Below are positions 22,500-32,062 of a stretch of 37,732 bases of DNA, piece after piece; position 1 is the stretch's first letter; every line of letters begins with the position of its first letter. A program made the position numbers and the translations under genes. This DNA comes from Chloroflexales bacterium (GTDB lineage Bacteria > Chloroflexota > Chloroflexia > Chloroflexales > Chloroflexaceae). The DNA is taken from positions 1-37,732 of the forward strand of contig JAKSDJ010000589.1 of assembly GCA_022360155.1 (NCBI GenBank). Reading direction: 5' to 3'. The notes beneath the pieces were generated by a model that searched no databases, was not told where the DNA came from, and saw only the letters and a list, made by a program, of their open reading frames with translations.

Positions 22500-23069
22500 G
22501 AATTACTTGATGATGTTGGCCAAGTCGACATTCTTGTTGGTCCTGTGGGCGCCGGCGGGTCGCTTTGTGGAACGGCGCGCGTGCTTTGCGAAACGAACCC
22601 TGATCTGTTGGTGGTTGGCGTCGATGCCGTCAACAGCGTCATTTTTGGTCAGCCCGATAATCCACGACGGCTACAATCCGGACTTGGTAATAGTCTTGTC
22701 CCGGCCAATGTTGACAAGAGCATCATCAACCAAGTGCATTGGTTGAGCGACGAGGAAGCCATCGCAGCAACGTTACGCTTAGCCTGCGATGAGCAAATTT
22801 TTGCCGGTAATTCTTCTGGGTCAGCGTATTGGGTCGCACGTTGGTTGAGTTCACAGCAAGTCGCCGATTGCACCACGGTCGTCATTCTGCCCGACCGAGG
22901 CGATCGTTATTATGCGACCTTTTACAATCCCGAGTACCGTAAGAAGCATAATGTTGCGCAACTGCGTTTGCCTGATGCGCCAGTTGAGGTGTTGTTTGGA
23001 ACCACAGTGGCATCATGGTCATATGCTGCACTGCCGGAACTATACAATTGTAAGGCGAAAGAGGCATAA
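22485..23069 (+). pseudogene. Cysteine-synthase-like PLP enzyme, C-terminal half only
   Basis: The 194 residues match the second half of cysteine synthase / SbnA-type beta-replacement enzymes: GPVGAGGSLCGTARV (glycine-rich cofactor loop), IINQVHWLSDEEAIAATLRL, IFAGNSSGSA and the end LPDRGDRYYATFYNPEY. Family members have 310-340 residues. The N-terminal part with the PLP-binding Lys is absent, so the product cannot be active. There is no ribosome site before the ATG at 22485, and the sequence to the left belongs to an unrelated leftward gene. This marks a deletion or inversion breakpoint. Base composition is more AT-rich than in the neighbouring genes. Confidence 0.82.
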
Positions 23070-23071
23070 TT

Positions 23072-23335
23072 ATGTTATATCCAAGGTCAAAAAACATAAA
23101 CCACATGCCTTCATCGTTGCCGCCTTACCTGCTTTTCATTGGAGCAAACATAACCAGATCCGGCACGCAGGTGCGCCATAAAGCCTTTAAACAAAGGTTC
23201 GGGCCAATACTGTTTGCATCTGATGTGAAGCAGTATCAGTGCGCCGAGTTGGCATTCATCCAAGATCTGCTTCAAAGCAGTTCGGAGGCCGTCGGATGTG
23301 TCACAACTATCGTGAACGGTTCCCTCAATGTTTAG
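23072..23335 (+). pseudogene. N-terminal fragment of a probable ATP-grasp ligase, 87 aa
   Basis: ATG at 23072 follows the previous stop by two bases and has AGAGG upstream, as in an operon. The sequence [18 protein letters not shown], then [17 protein letters not shown], has the layout of the pre-ATP-grasp domain of peptide-ligase-type ATP-grasp enzymes (a hydrophobic beta strand with IGAN, a helix, then a second strand with SD). It ends after 87 residues at a TAG that overlaps the ATG of the MFS gene, so the ATP-binding and catalytic domains are missing. The assignment rests on this short pattern and is tentative. Confidence 0.45.
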
Positions 23336-24569
23336 GGAACGCTGGCAGCGCACCCTCTGGATTATGTTCTTTGCCCAGGTTGTATCGGCTATAGGTTTTG
23401 CGAGCATTTTTCCGTTCCTGCCTCTGTATGTTGCATCGCTGGGCAGCCAAACCGGCCTCAGTATCGAATTCTGGGCGGGGATGGCCTTCTCCTCGCAGGC
23501 CATCGCCATGATGATCGCCGCGCCAATCTGGGGATCGCTGGCCGATCGCTATGGCCGGAAGATCATGGTCGAACGGGCCATGTTCGGCGGAACCGCGATC
23601 ATTTTGTTGATGGCCTTCGTTCGCTCGGCGGAAGAGTTGGTGTTGCTGCGCACTATCCAGGGCTTCATTACCGGGACTATCTCGGCTACGAATGCGCTGG
23701 TTGCCGCCGCTGTACCCCGTGAGCGGATGGGTTACGCCATGGGCGTCCTCCAGGTTGGTTACTGGGCGGGCGTTGCCATCGGCCCGCTGATCGGCGGGGT
23801 GCTCGCCGATACACTCGGTTATAATGCGGCGTTTCTTGTGACTGCAGCCTTGCTGTTCCTGTCGGGCTTGGTGGTGCTGTTTGGCATCAAGGAGGAAAAC
23901 GCTCCGTCGGCTCGCGCAGCGCAGGGGAAGCCCGGTTTGTTGACCCAATGGTGGCGTATTTCCATCATGCCAGGGGTGTTCATGACCTTTACGGTCCGTT
24001 TTATCAGCGGGGTTGGCCAAATGCTCGTCTTGCCCATTGTGCCGCTCTTCATCCAATCGCTGCTCGCCAACGAAGCGCCGGTTGGGACACTCACCGGGTT
24101 GATTGTGGGAGTCTCGTCGGCGACCGGGACAGCGAGCGCGATCTCTTTGGGGCGGCTGGGCGATCGAATCGGACACCGGCGGGTGCTCATTATCAGTTCG
24201 CTACTGGCGGCGCTGTTCTATCTGCCTCAGAGTCTGGTGACAGACGTATGGCAGTTGCTGGTGCTGCAAGCGATTACCGGTGCAGCGATGGGCGGGATCA
24301 TGCCGCCGCTGAGCGCGCTGTTGGCGCAGTACACGCCGTCGGGCGAAGAAGGCGCTGTCTATGGCTTGGACAGCTCGGTGCTGTCCGGTTCGCGCGCCGT
24401 TGCACCACTCGTGGGCGCGACAGTGGCGGTTTGGCTCGGACTGAGCGGGATTTTCGTCGTCAACGGATTGGTCTGTCTCTGCGCGGCGCTGTGTGCGATC
24501 TGGTGGCTGCCAAAGACAAGAATGCCGCTGGCACAGGCTATGCTCGAAAAAGCACGCCGCGAAGCCTAA
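23328..24569 (+). CDS. MFS transporter, 413 aa
   Basis: A 12-segment major facilitator. Motif A between segments 2 and 3 is [10 protein letters not shown] (69-78), with a second copy in the C-terminal half ([11 protein letters not shown]). The first segment begins almost at the N-terminus ([21 protein letters not shown]), as in small-drug or metabolite exporters. The length is normal. It overlaps the end of the ATP-grasp fragment by eight bases. The neighbours suggest it once exported the product of a PLP-enzyme/ATP-grasp pathway, but a general efflux role is equally possible. It ends just before a good terminator. Confidence 0.88.
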   Translation: MFRERWQRTLWIMFFAQVVSAIGFASIFPFLPLYVASLGSQTGLSIEFWAGMAFSSQAIAMMIAAPIWGSLADRYGRKIMVERAMFGGTAIILLMAFVRSAEELVLLRTIQGFITGTISATNALVAAAVPRERMGYAMGVLQVGYWAGVAIGPLIGGVLADTLGYNAAFLVTAALLFLSGLVVLFGIKEENAPSARAAQGKPGLLTQWWRISIMPGVFMTFTVRFISGVGQMLVLPIVPLFIQSLLANEAPVGTLTGLIVGVSSATGTASAISLGRLGDRIGHRRVLIISSLLAALFYLPQSLVTDVWQLLVLQAITGAAMGGIMPPLSALLAQYTPSGEEGAVYGLDSSVLSGSRAVAPLVGATVAVWLGLSGIFVVNGLVCLCAALCAIWWLPKTRMPLAQAMLEKARREA

Positions 24570-24579
24570 ACTTCACTTC

Positions 24580-24619
24580 AAGGCAGACTGGCAAGAAGTT
24601 CGATTTGTCAGTCTGCCTT
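24580..24619 (+). terminator. Rho-independent terminator after the MFS gene
   Basis: AAGGCAGACTG at 24580-24590 pairs with CAGTCTGCCTT (24609-24619), extended by CAA/TTG with one mismatch, and is followed by ATTTAATAT. It lies just after the MFS stop at 24569. Confidence 0.7.
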
Positions 24620-24755
24620 ATTTAATATGACGCACCCACTCTTCGCCTATTTCCGTTAAGGATTCGGTTTTGGCTATAACAACACAATGCCGTGGTGATT
24701 CGACGCATCTGGCGAGCGGAATCCGTGAAACTTGGCAACCACACTGCGCCCAGAA

Positions 24756-24784
24756 TTGACAGTTGTTTCAAGCTATGCTATAGT
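24756..24784 (+). promoter_or_regulatory. Near-consensus promoter of the inositol locus
   Basis: TTGACA at 24756-24761, a 17-bp spacer and TATAGT at 24779-24784. Transcription would begin near 24791, about 55 bases before the GTG of the LacI-type regulator. Confidence 0.7.
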
Positions 24785-24797
24785 TAGGAAACCCAAT

Positions 24798-24809
24798 GCA
24801 CACGTGTGC
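24798..24809. promoter_or_regulatory. Candidate operator for the LacI-type regulator
   Basis: GCACACGTGTGC is a perfect 12-bp palindrome with a central CG step, as is usual in LacI-family operators. It begins about 14 bases after the -10 box, in a position where a bound repressor would block transcription. The link to this regulator is inferred from position. Confidence 0.5.
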
Positions 24810-24844
24810 GTAACATAATACAAGAGCTCCAATGAAGGAGAATT

Positions 24845-25840
24845 GTGCCAGTCACAATTAAAGATATCGCCAGAGTTGCCGGCGTTTCTCACACGACTGT
24901 TTCTCGCGCGCTCAAGGACCATCCCACCATCAGCCGTGAAACGACCCAGCGCATTCAAGCACTAGCCCAGCAAATGGGCTACATCCCTAGCGCCGTTGCC
25001 CAAAGTTTACTCTCCCGGCAAACCTGGACCATTGGCATGGTTATTACCACGATTGCCGACCCGTTTGTCGTAAAGGTGGTAGAAGGCGTCGAACAGGTCG
25101 CCCAGGCGGCTAAATACAGCGTTTTTCTTGCAACTTCGCACAATAACCCTGAGCAGGAAGTCGCTGTGGTGGAAACCCTCCACCGCCGCCGGGTGGACGC
25201 AATTATTGTCGCCTCTTCGCGGGTCGGGAGTCTCTATAGTTCGCAGCTCGACCGGATTCAAGTGCCGATTGTGCTGATTAATAACAACGCAGAGGGTGAG
25301 TACTTACACTCGGTTGCTGTAGATGATGCGCAGGGCGCCGCCCTTGCTTTGCAACATCTTGTCTCGTTGGGCCATCGCCGGATTGGCTATGTGGGGGTCA
25401 ACAATCGACCCAAGTTGAACCGGCGGCGCTTGGCCGGATACCGTCAGGCGTTGGCGCAAGCCGGCTTAGCCGTTGACCCAACGCTCATTATCTACCCGGA
25501 CCGCGAGACCGATCTTGAATGCGGTCAGATCGGCTTGCAGAAACTGTTAGATGCGCAAGCTACAGCGGTCTGTTGTTTCAATGATGTTGTGGCCATTGGC
25601 TTGTTAATGGCTTGTCGCGAACAGCAGATCAGCGTGCCCGAGCAACTGTCGGTGGTTGGCTTTGATAACATTGAACCGGCCACCTATGTCGCTCCGCCGC
25701 TAACAACAGTCGCGCAACCGCTGTTGGTTCTTGGGCAGCGCGCGATGGAGATGACACTGCATCTGATTGCTGGGCACAAGGTCCAGGACCAACGGCTGTC
25801 GTGCCAATTGGTCGTACGACAATCTACGGCGCCAGTGTAG
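24845..25840 (+). CDS. LacI-family transcriptional regulator, 331 aa
   Basis: GTG at 24845 has AAGGAG six bases upstream. Residues 4-23 are the helix-turn-helix (IKDIARVAGVSHTTVSRALK), followed by the hinge with MGYIPSAVAQSL, and a periplasmic-binding-protein-like sensor domain (about 60-331) with GHRRIGYVGV and VPEQLSVVGFDN. The length is typical. It is 31 bases before iolG, so it is in the same operon and would control it together with itself. The most likely ligand is inositol or a breakdown intermediate; this follows from the neighbours only. An operator candidate lies at 24798-24809. Confidence 0.93.
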   Translation: MPVTIKDIARVAGVSHTTVSRALKDHPTISRETTQRIQALAQQMGYIPSAVAQSLLSRQTWTIGMVITTIADPFVVKVVEGVEQVAQAAKYSVFLATSHNNPEQEVAVVETLHRRRVDAIIVASSRVGSLYSSQLDRIQVPIVLINNNAEGEYLHSVAVDDAQGAALALQHLVSLGHRRIGYVGVNNRPKLNRRRLAGYRQALAQAGLAVDPTLIIYPDRETDLECGQIGLQKLLDAQATAVCCFNDVVAIGLLMACREQQISVPEQLSVVGFDNIEPATYVAPPLTTVAQPLLVLGQRAMEMTLHLIAGHKVQDQRLSCQLVVRQSTAPV

Positions 25841-25871
25841 GCGCTGATCGAATTGTGTAGGAAAGTCAACG

Positions 25872-26891
25872 ATGACGAGCGCTATCAACGTAGGGCTGAT
25901 CGGGGCCGGCCGGATTGGTCGGGTCCATGCCGAAAATCTGATCTGCCGCATCTCCCAGGCCAATCTGGCGGTTGTTGCCGATATCGGCAGCGCCAGCGCT
26001 CAAAAGTGCGCCGCCGATTTCCGTATCCCTTCTGTTGCGCTGGACCCGGCTGAGATCTTGGCCGATCCCGCGATCGACGCCGTTCTCATCTGCTCCAGCA
26101 CCGATACCCACGCTCCGCTAATTATCGCCGCCGCCCAGGCCGGCAAACATATCTTTTGCGAAAAACCGATTGCCCTGAATCTGACAGATATTGATGCGGC
26201 GCTCGCAGCGGTTGAGCGCGCCGGCGTCAAGCTGCAAATTGGCGTTAATCGCCGTTTTGACCCCAACTTCAAACAGGTGCGCGAGTTGGTCGCCGGCGGC
26301 AAGATTGGCACGCCGCACATCGTCCGCATTACCAGCCGCGATCCTGCCCCGCCGCCCCTCGAATATATCAAAGTCTCGGGCGGCCTCTTTCTCGATATGA
26401 CGATTCACGATTTCGACATGGCTCGCTACCTGATTGCCGACGAGGTGGAAGAGGTATACGCGGTCGGCGGGGTGCTGGTCGACCCAGCCATTGGCGCAGC
26501 TAGCGACGTCGATACGGCTGTCGTCACCCTGCGCTACGCCGGGGGCGCGATTGGCGTCATCGACAATAGTCGTCGGGCTGTGTACGGCTATGACCAACGG
26601 GTCGAGGTTTTTGGCTCGGCGGGCGGGGTGATTGTTGCGAACAATGCGCCACATCAGGCGGTTTTAAGCGATGCCGCCGGCGTTCATGCGGCCAAGCCGT
26701 TGCACTTCTTCCTAGAACGCTATACCGAATCCTATATCGCTGAGCTGCAAGCCTTTATCGAGGCGATCCAGTACGACACCAACCCGCCGGTTACTGGCCG
26801 CGATGGTCGCATTTCGGTAGTGATGGGACTGGCCGCCTGGAAATCGTACCGGGAAAACAGGCCGGTGAAGCTCAGCGAGATCGAACAATAG
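25872..26891 (+). CDS. iolG: myo-Inositol 2-dehydrogenase, 339 aa
   Basis: A Gfo/Idh/MocA oxidoreductase: the NAD-binding motif GLIGAGRIGRVHAEN is at 8-22, CEKPI with Lys98 at 96-100, and SGGLFLDMTIHDFDMARYL with Asp175 and His179. These match the catalytic Lys-Asp-His of inositol 2-dehydrogenase, including the four-residue spacing of Asp and His. It oxidises myo-inositol to scyllo-inosose with NAD+, the first step of the pathway. Length and position right after a LacI regulator and before the transporter fit IolG. ATG at 25872 has GGAAAG upstream. A 365-bp gap with repeats follows, so the transporter genes may have their own transcript. Confidence 0.9.
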   Translation: MTSAINVGLIGAGRIGRVHAENLICRISQANLAVVADIGSASAQKCAADFRIPSVALDPAEILADPAIDAVLICSSTDTHAPLIIAAAQAGKHIFCEKPIALNLTDIDAALAAVERAGVKLQIGVNRRFDPNFKQVRELVAGGKIGTPHIVRITSRDPAPPPLEYIKVSGGLFLDMTIHDFDMARYLIADEVEEVYAVGGVLVDPAIGAASDVDTAVVTLRYAGGAIGVIDNSRRAVYGYDQRVEVFGSAGGVIVANNAPHQAVLSDAAGVHAAKPLHFFLERYTESYIAELQAFIEAIQYDTNPPVTGRDGRISVVMGLAAWKSYRENRPVKLSEIEQ

Positions 26892-26903
26892 GGCGGCGGA
26901 AAT

Positions 26904-26938
26904 AGCCGATAACCGATAACCGATAACCGATAGCTGAT
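26904..26938. repeat. AACCGAT heptamer tandem repeat
   Basis: Five units in a row: AGCCGAT, three AACCGAT and AGCTGAT, directly after iolG. Confidence 0.75.
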
Positions 26939-27012
26939 CATGAACCTGCGGCACACTAGAACGAGTGAAAATGAGGTGCGGTGGCGGCACAGTTGATCGT
27001 TTCTTTTCAGGA

Positions 27013-27060
27013 TAGCCGATAGGCCGTCAGCCGATAAGCCAATAACGCCAGCCGATAGGC
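27013..27060. repeat. Degenerate AGCCGAT repeats
   Basis: Three AGCCGAT units at irregular 7-8-base phasing, mixed with AGGCCGTC and AGGCTGTC units. It is the same family as 26904-26938 and 8817-8846. Confidence 0.55.
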
Positions 27061-27256
27061 TGTCAGCCGCCTGCCGTCAGATGATTGGTTTGTGACCATC
27101 GTATGAGAAGGCCAACATGTCAACACTCCAACCGACAATGGAATGTTGATGCCGCAGATGGATGCCAATCAAGGCAGAGAGAACGTTCAAACGCGCCAAA
27201 CTTGCCAACGTTCAAACGGGTTAATGGGTCAACATGAGTCTGAAAGGAAACGCTCT

Positions 27257-28264
27257 ATGAATCGCAAAAGGTTAACCGGGTTCGTGCTGGGCACGCTGAT
27301 GCTGCTTGCCATAAGCGCATGCAATCAAGCGCAGCCCACGGAAGCAGATGCCGAGTCGCTCGCCGCACCGGCCCAGCAGGGTGGGCGCAGCGATATCCGT
27401 ATTGTCGTTGTAAGCCATGGCCAGGCGTCCGACCCCTTCTGGTCGGTCGTCAAGAACGGTGTTGACCAGGCAGCGTCTGATATGGGCGTCACGGTTGAAT
27501 ATCAAGCGCCGCAAACCTTCGACATGGTAGCAATGTCGCAGTTGATCGACGCAGCAGTAGCCACTGACCCTGATGGGCTGGTCGTTTCGATACCGGATGC
27601 TACCGCCCTGAGCGATGCTATCCGCGCCGCTGTTGATGCCGGCATCCCGGTGATCTCGATGAATTCCGGCAGCGACGTCGCGCAAGAGCTCGGCATCCTG
27701 GCCCACGTTGGCCAAACCGAATACGAAGCCGGTTTTGGCGGCGGTGAGCGCATGGCGACGGCTGGGGTAAGCAATGCCTTGTGTATCAACCAGGAAGTAG
27801 GCAATGTAAGCCTTGACCTGCGTTGCCAGGGTTTTGCCGATGCCTTGGCCGAGTCTGGCGGGTCGGTCGAGGTGATAGCGGTCGACCTGACCGACCCAAT
27901 CGACGCCCAACAGCGAATTGGCGCAGCTATGACGGCCAACAACCCCGACGGCATCTTGGCGTTAGGGCCGACCGGCGCCGCCCCAGCCCTGGCCGCCCTG
28001 GAAGAGACGGGCCAGCTTGGTCAAATTCAATTGGCGACGTTCGACCTTTCGCCAGAGGTGCTTGAGTCGATCCGCGATGGCAACATCCTGTTCGCCATTG
28101 ACCAGCAACAGTATCTGCAGGGATACCTGCCCATTGTGTTGTTGACCTTATTCAGCACCAATCTCAACACCATCGCCAATGATGTGGTGATGACCGGGCC
28201 AGGTTTTGTGACCCAGGAGAACGCTGCGCAAGTCATCGAGCTGAGTGCGGCGGGAACGCGCTGA
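27257..28264 (+). CDS. Sugar/inositol ABC transporter substrate-binding lipoprotein, 335 aa
   Basis: The ATG at 27257 (AAAGGAAA upstream) is chosen because it starts a lipoprotein signal peptide: [20 protein letters not shown] followed by Cys22 in a lipobox (ISAC). The mature part is a periplasmic-binding-protein type 1 fold (RbsB/XylF-like) with [33 protein letters not shown] and [18 protein letters not shown]. It captures the substrate outside and delivers it to the permease. The following genes identify it as the inositol importer. In this family the ligand cannot be told from sequence; inositol is inferred from context. Confidence 0.9.
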   Translation: MNRKRLTGFVLGTLMLLAISACNQAQPTEADAESLAAPAQQGGRSDIRIVVVSHGQASDPFWSVVKNGVDQAASDMGVTVEYQAPQTFDMVAMSQLIDAAVATDPDGLVVSIPDATALSDAIRAAVDAGIPVISMNSGSDVAQELGILAHVGQTEYEAGFGGGERMATAGVSNALCINQEVGNVSLDLRCQGFADALAESGGSVEVIAVDLTDPIDAQQRIGAAMTANNPDGILALGPTGAAPALAALEETGQLGQIQLATFDLSPEVLESIRDGNILFAIDQQQYLQGYLPIVLLTLFSTNLNTIANDVVMTGPGFVTQENAAQVIELSAAGTR

Positions 28265-28322
28265 TCAGCTCTTGCACGGGCCGAGTGGTGAGGAGGCGAT
28301 GAGGCAATAAGGCAATGAGGCG

Positions 28323-29381
28323 ATGAGGTGCATGATGTCAACAACAGCCACATCAGTAAAAGATGAACGATTAGCTGAAATTGGACTCGTAACGCAGTTA
28401 CTTAGAAGGCCAGAACTAGGAGCGATAACCGGCGCGATTGTTGTTTGGCTTTTCTTTGCGATTGTGGCCCCAGAAGCCTGGTTCAGCTTACGCGGCACTG
28501 CAACGTATTTGGAAGTGGCGGCCAGCCTGGGCATTGTGGCCATTCCGGTCGCGTTGCTGATGATCGGCGGCGAATTCGATCTCTCGGTTGGCTCAATGGT
28601 CGGGTTATCGGGCGCAATTATGGCTATTTTGGCGACCGTCCTCGGCGTGCCGCTGTGGCTGGGGGCGTTGATCGCACTGGCGGCAGCGCTGTTTATCGGC
28701 TGGTTAAATGGCGTCATGGTGGTTAAAACCGGACTGCCTTCTTTCATTATCACGCTGGGTAGTTTGTTTATCATCCGCGGGTTGACGATTGGTCTGACCC
28801 TTTTGATCACGAATCGCACCCAGCTTGGCGGCCTGGATGATATGCCCGGCTATGAGTTGATGCGCATTCTGTTCGCTATTGACATTCCGATTGGCGATGC
28901 TCGGTTTGCCATCTCCATTTTTTGGTGGTTGCTGATCGGCGTTGTGGCAAGCTGGATACTGCTACGAACCAGCGTCGGCAACTGGATCTTTGGCGCTGGC
29001 GGGGCGGCCCATTCCGCGCGTCAGGTTGGCGTGCCGGTCAATCGGCTCAAAATTGGCTTGTTCATGACTACGGCCACCGCTGCCTGGCTGCTGGCGATGA
29101 TCCAGGTTACCACCGTGAAATCAATGGATACTCTGCGCGGCGAGCAACTTGAGTTTCAAGCCATTATCGCCGCAGTTGTCGGCGGCACCTTGTTGACCGG
29201 CGGGTATGGTTCGGCCATCGGAGCGATGGTTGGCGCCCTCATTATTGGCATGGTACGCCAGGGCGTGGTATTCGCCGGCGTGTCAGCCGACTGGTTCCAG
29301 GTCTTTATGGGCGCGATGTTAATCATTGCGGTGTTGATCAATAACTACATTCGGAAAAGAGCGGAGGCAGCACGAAGATGA
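28323..29381 (+). CDS. ABC transporter permease (RbsC-like), 352 aa
   Basis: A polytopic membrane protein of the RbsC/XylH class, with about ten hydrophobic segments. Family-like parts are [15 protein letters not shown] (about residues 83-97), [20 protein letters not shown] and [21 protein letters not shown]. The start is uncertain: ATG at 28323, 28332 or 28335 are all in frame, and the best-spaced Shine-Dalgarno (GAGG) favours 28335. The short region before it contains GATGAGGCAAT-type repeats. The gene overlaps the ATPase gene by four bases (ATGA). Confidence 0.9.
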   Translation: MRCMMSTTATSVKDERLAEIGLVTQLLRRPELGAITGAIVVWLFFAIVAPEAWFSLRGTATYLEVAASLGIVAIPVALLMIGGEFDLSVGSMVGLSGAIMAILATVLGVPLWLGALIALAAALFIGWLNGVMVVKTGLPSFIITLGSLFIIRGLTIGLTLLITNRTQLGGLDDMPGYELMRILFAIDIPIGDARFAISIFWWLLIGVVASWILLRTSVGNWIFGAGGAAHSARQVGVPVNRLKIGLFMTTATAAWLLAMIQVTTVKSMDTLRGEQLEFQAIIAAVVGGTLLTGGYGSAIGAMVGALIIGMVRQGVVFAGVSADWFQVFMGAMLIIAVLINNYIRKRAEAARR

Positions 29382-30241
29382 ACACCAAAAGCACAACCGC
29401 TTTAGAAGTCCGAAATATCTCAAAATATTTTGGCAGTGTGATCGCCCTCAGCGATGTTTCGATGTCGGTGCATTACGGCGAGGTCATGTGTCTGTTGGGC
29501 GATAACGGGGCCGGTAAATCAACGCTCATTAAAACGTTGGCCGGGGTTCACCAGCAAAGCGAAGGGCAATACCTGGTCGAAGACAAAGAGGTGCGCTTCA
29601 ACTCGCCCCGCGATGCGCTCAATCACGGCATTGCGACCGTGTACCAAGACTTGGCCATGATTCCGCTCATGAGCATTTCGCGGAACTTCTTCCTTGGCTC
29701 AGAGCCGACCAAAGGCCGGGGACTGTTTAAAAGCTTTGATGTGGGCCTGGCGAACCGGCGGTCGCGTGAAGAGATGGCCAAAATGGGCATTGATATTCGC
29801 GACCCGTCGCAGCCCGTCGGTACGCTCTCTGGCGGCGAGCGGCAATCGGTGGCGATTGCGCGCGCGGTCTATTTTGGGGCGAAGGTGTTGATTCTGGATG
29901 AGCCAACCGCGGCGTTGGGGGTCAAACAAGCTGGGACGGTGCTGCGCTATATTGCCCAGGCCCGGGCCAAAAATTTAGGCGTGATCTTTATTACGCACAA
30001 TCCGCACCACGCCTATGCGGTTGGCGACCGGTTCACCATCCTCAAGCGCGGACGCACCTTTGGCACTTTTACCAAAGAAGAACTGGGGCGCGAGGAGATG
30101 GTGCGGATGATGTCGGGCGCCGATGAGCTGGATGCCTTGACCCACGAACTCCAGGAGTTCGAGCATACCGACCAGCTCAAAGCTTCAGGGAAAGCCGCCG
30201 AAGTAGACCAACAATTGGCCGATAATCTAGGGAAAAGGTAG
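29378..30241 (+). CDS. ABC transporter ATP-binding protein, single domain, 287 aa
   Basis: Walker [10 protein letters not shown] at 41-49, Q-loop Gln90, signature LSGGERQ at 150-156, Walker B VLILDEP at 170-176 (Glu175) and switch His207. This is a single nucleotide-binding domain of about 230 residues with a short acidic C-terminal tail, not the fused double domain of RbsA/MglA. It powers the importer and must act as a homodimer. It overlaps the permease gene by four bases and lies 12 bases before the pentapeptide-repeat gene. Confidence 0.92.
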   Translation: MNTKSTTALEVRNISKYFGSVIALSDVSMSVHYGEVMCLLGDNGAGKSTLIKTLAGVHQQSEGQYLVEDKEVRFNSPRDALNHGIATVYQDLAMIPLMSISRNFFLGSEPTKGRGLFKSFDVGLANRRSREEMAKMGIDIRDPSQPVGTLSGGERQSVAIARAVYFGAKVLILDEPTAALGVKQAGTVLRYIAQARAKNLGVIFITHNPHHAYAVGDRFTILKRGRTFGTFTKEELGREEMVRMMSGADELDALTHELQEFEHTDQLKASGKAAEVDQQLADNLGKR

Positions 30242-30253
30242 AGGGGCAGCAGA

Positions 30254-30760
30254 ATGGCGGAATTAACGTCATGGCAAATATACGATTTGCTGAACAGACC
30301 CAAACCACTCTGGCTGGCTGGCTGTGACTTAAGCGGCGCTTATTTGAAAGGCGCCAATTTAAACGAAGCCGACCTGCACGAAGCTAATTTGAAGGGTGCG
30401 AACTTGAGTAGCGCTGACCTGAGTGCGGCAAATCTGGAAGGGGCGAATCTGGAGGAGGCCAATCTCAGTAATGCCAACCTGAGGGCGAGCAGAATGGCGG
30501 GTGCGAACCTGGCGAACGCGAACCTGTATGAGGCTAACTTGCGCGAGGCGCAAATGGTTCAAGCCAACTTGAGCGGCGCGGATTTGAGCGGCGCGTTGCT
30601 CCGCCAAACGGTTCTCAAAGGCGCGAACCTGTCCAACACAAACCTGGCGGGCGCGCATCTGCGGGGCGCCAACCTGTTTGAAGCCGAGCTTGATGGCGCA
30701 ATCCTCGCCAACGCCCACCTGAGCGGCGCTATGAAGCCTAATGGCGACCTATACGAATAA
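30254..30760 (+). CDS. Pentapeptide-repeat protein, 168 aa
   Basis: From about residue 22 to 158 nearly every fifth residue is Leu, in A(N/D)LxX units ([20 protein letters not shown]), about 27 in a row, which form a right-handed quadrilateral beta helix. A short N-terminal helix ([20 protein letters not shown]) precedes it. GAGGGG upstream and its 12-bp distance from the ATPase gene place it inside the inositol operon. Its function there is unknown. Pentapeptide proteins elsewhere include DNA mimics and proteins with no known role; no special ligand site is visible. Confidence 0.9.
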   Translation: MAELTSWQIYDLLNRPKPLWLAGCDLSGAYLKGANLNEADLHEANLKGANLSSADLSAANLEGANLEEANLSNANLRASRMAGANLANANLYEANLREAQMVQANLSGADLSGALLRQTVLKGANLSNTNLAGAHLRGANLFEAELDGAILANAHLSGAMKPNGDLYE

Positions 30761-30799
30761 CTTGGCAACGACCGACGACTCTCATAAGGAGCATCATTT

Positions 30800-31975
30800 G
30801 TGACCGCAACGATAGGCATTGGCGTGATTGGGATGGGCTGGATGGGCGAAGTCCACAGCCGGGCGTACCGGCAGGCGTATGACCGCTTCTACGATAGCGG
30901 CATCAGGCCTCGCTTCGTCGTATGCTCCGACAACATTGAAAGCCGGGCCAGTGCAGCCAAAGAACGATTCGGTTTCGAGCAATACAGCGTCGATTGGCGC
31001 GACGTCATCGCCAACCCCGCAGTGGATGTGGTCAATATCGCCGCGCCCAATGGCTTGCACCTGGAGATGATCCAGGCGGCGGCGGCGGCGGGCAAGCATG
31101 TTTTTTGCGAAAAGCCGGTGGGCAAAAATCCGCAAGAGACGGCCCTGTGTGAACGCGCGGTGCGCCGGGCGGGGGTGTTTTCCTTTGTGGGCTACAACTA
31201 TCGCTGGCCGCCGATGGTGCAGTATGCCAAAAAGCTGATTGTGGAACAACGCCTGGGCCGCTTGACCCACTATCGCAGCCGGTACTTCGCCTGCTACGCC
31301 AGCAACCCGTATGGCGTGCTCTCGTGGCGTTTTCAACGGGAGCACGGCCTGGGCATCCTCGGCGATTTAGGCTCGCACGCCATCGATATGGCCCACCTGA
31401 TTGTCGGCCCGATCGCGAAAGTCGTGGCCAACCAAGAAACCTTTATTCGCCAGCGCCCGTTGGCGCAAGCGGGTGAAGGGACGCACTTCAGCGTCGGGCG
31501 ACCCGGCGACCCAACGGGCAACGTCACCAACGAAGATTATGTGGGCGCGTTGGTGAGCTTTGAAAATGGCGTACAGGGCGTCATTGAGATGTGCCGGGTG
31601 ATCAATGGCCCCAAAACCGAATATATCTTTGAACTCAACGGCGCCGCGGGTGCGCTCAAGTGGAACTTCGAGCGCATGAATGAACTCGCCGTACAATTCC
31701 GCAACCCAGCCGATGCCGAAGATGGCTTTACGACGATCCTGGCCGGGCCAGCGCATCCCTATCACGGTCGTTTCAATCCCGGTCCCGGCATCGGCATCGG
31801 CTACGAAGACCTGAAAGTGATCGAAGCCTACGAGTGGCTCAGATCGATTGTCGAAAACAGGCCAGGGCATCCCAATTTTGAAGATGCCCTGGCCGTCGCC
31901 AGCGTCCAAGCGGCTATCGAACGTTCGTGGGAGTCGGAGCGATGGGAAGCGGTTGAGTCGATGCGGATCAATTGA
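30800..31975 (+). CDS. Gfo/Idh/MocA-family dehydrogenase, 391 aa
   Basis: GTG at 30800 has AAGGAG upstream. The NAD(P)-binding motif [13 protein letters not shown] is at 8-20, CEKPV with Lys105, and [16 protein letters not shown] with Asp189 and His193. It belongs to the same superfamily as IolG, but is longer and has a different C-terminal domain with [20 protein letters not shown], as in several scyllo- or other inositol dehydrogenases. In this operon it likely oxidises another inositol isomer or interconverts inositols. The exact substrate cannot be assigned. Confidence 0.88.
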   Translation: MTATIGIGVIGMGWMGEVHSRAYRQAYDRFYDSGIRPRFVVCSDNIESRASAAKERFGFEQYSVDWRDVIANPAVDVVNIAAPNGLHLEMIQAAAAAGKHVFCEKPVGKNPQETALCERAVRRAGVFSFVGYNYRWPPMVQYAKKLIVEQRLGRLTHYRSRYFACYASNPYGVLSWRFQREHGLGILGDLGSHAIDMAHLIVGPIAKVVANQETFIRQRPLAQAGEGTHFSVGRPGDPTGNVTNEDYVGALVSFENGVQGVIEMCRVINGPKTEYIFELNGAAGALKWNFERMNELAVQFRNPADAEDGFTTILAGPAHPYHGRFNPGPGIGIGYEDLKVIEAYEWLRSIVENRPGHPNFEDALAVASVQAAIERSWESERWEAVESMRIN

Positions 31976-32062
31976 AGAGCCTCCACCGAAGCTCAATCGC
32001 AGGCGGTGTGCAGCGTGTTGGCGCCCCGCGCTGCCTCCAGTTGTTCAGTCAAGAAGGTTGAT

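Larger units (their letters stand above)
26892..27256. other. Intergenic region rich in short repeats
   Basis: 365 bases between iolG and the binding-protein gene. It holds heptamer arrays (26904-26938, 27013-27060) and a direct repeat AACGTTCAAACG at 27182-27193 and 27207-27218. No gene or clear promoter is seen. The first ATG in frame with the next gene (27143) gives an unlikely N-terminal extension. Confidence 0.5.

Noticed and set aside
23325-24176. 283-aa minus-strand ORF over the MFS gene
   Set aside because: Antisense to an obvious 12-segment transporter; the composition (His/Gln/Arg-rich) is that of a shadow frame.
26904-27060. CRISPR array
   Set aside because: The units are 7 bases long with no spacers, so this is a simple tandem repeat; no cas genes are nearby.
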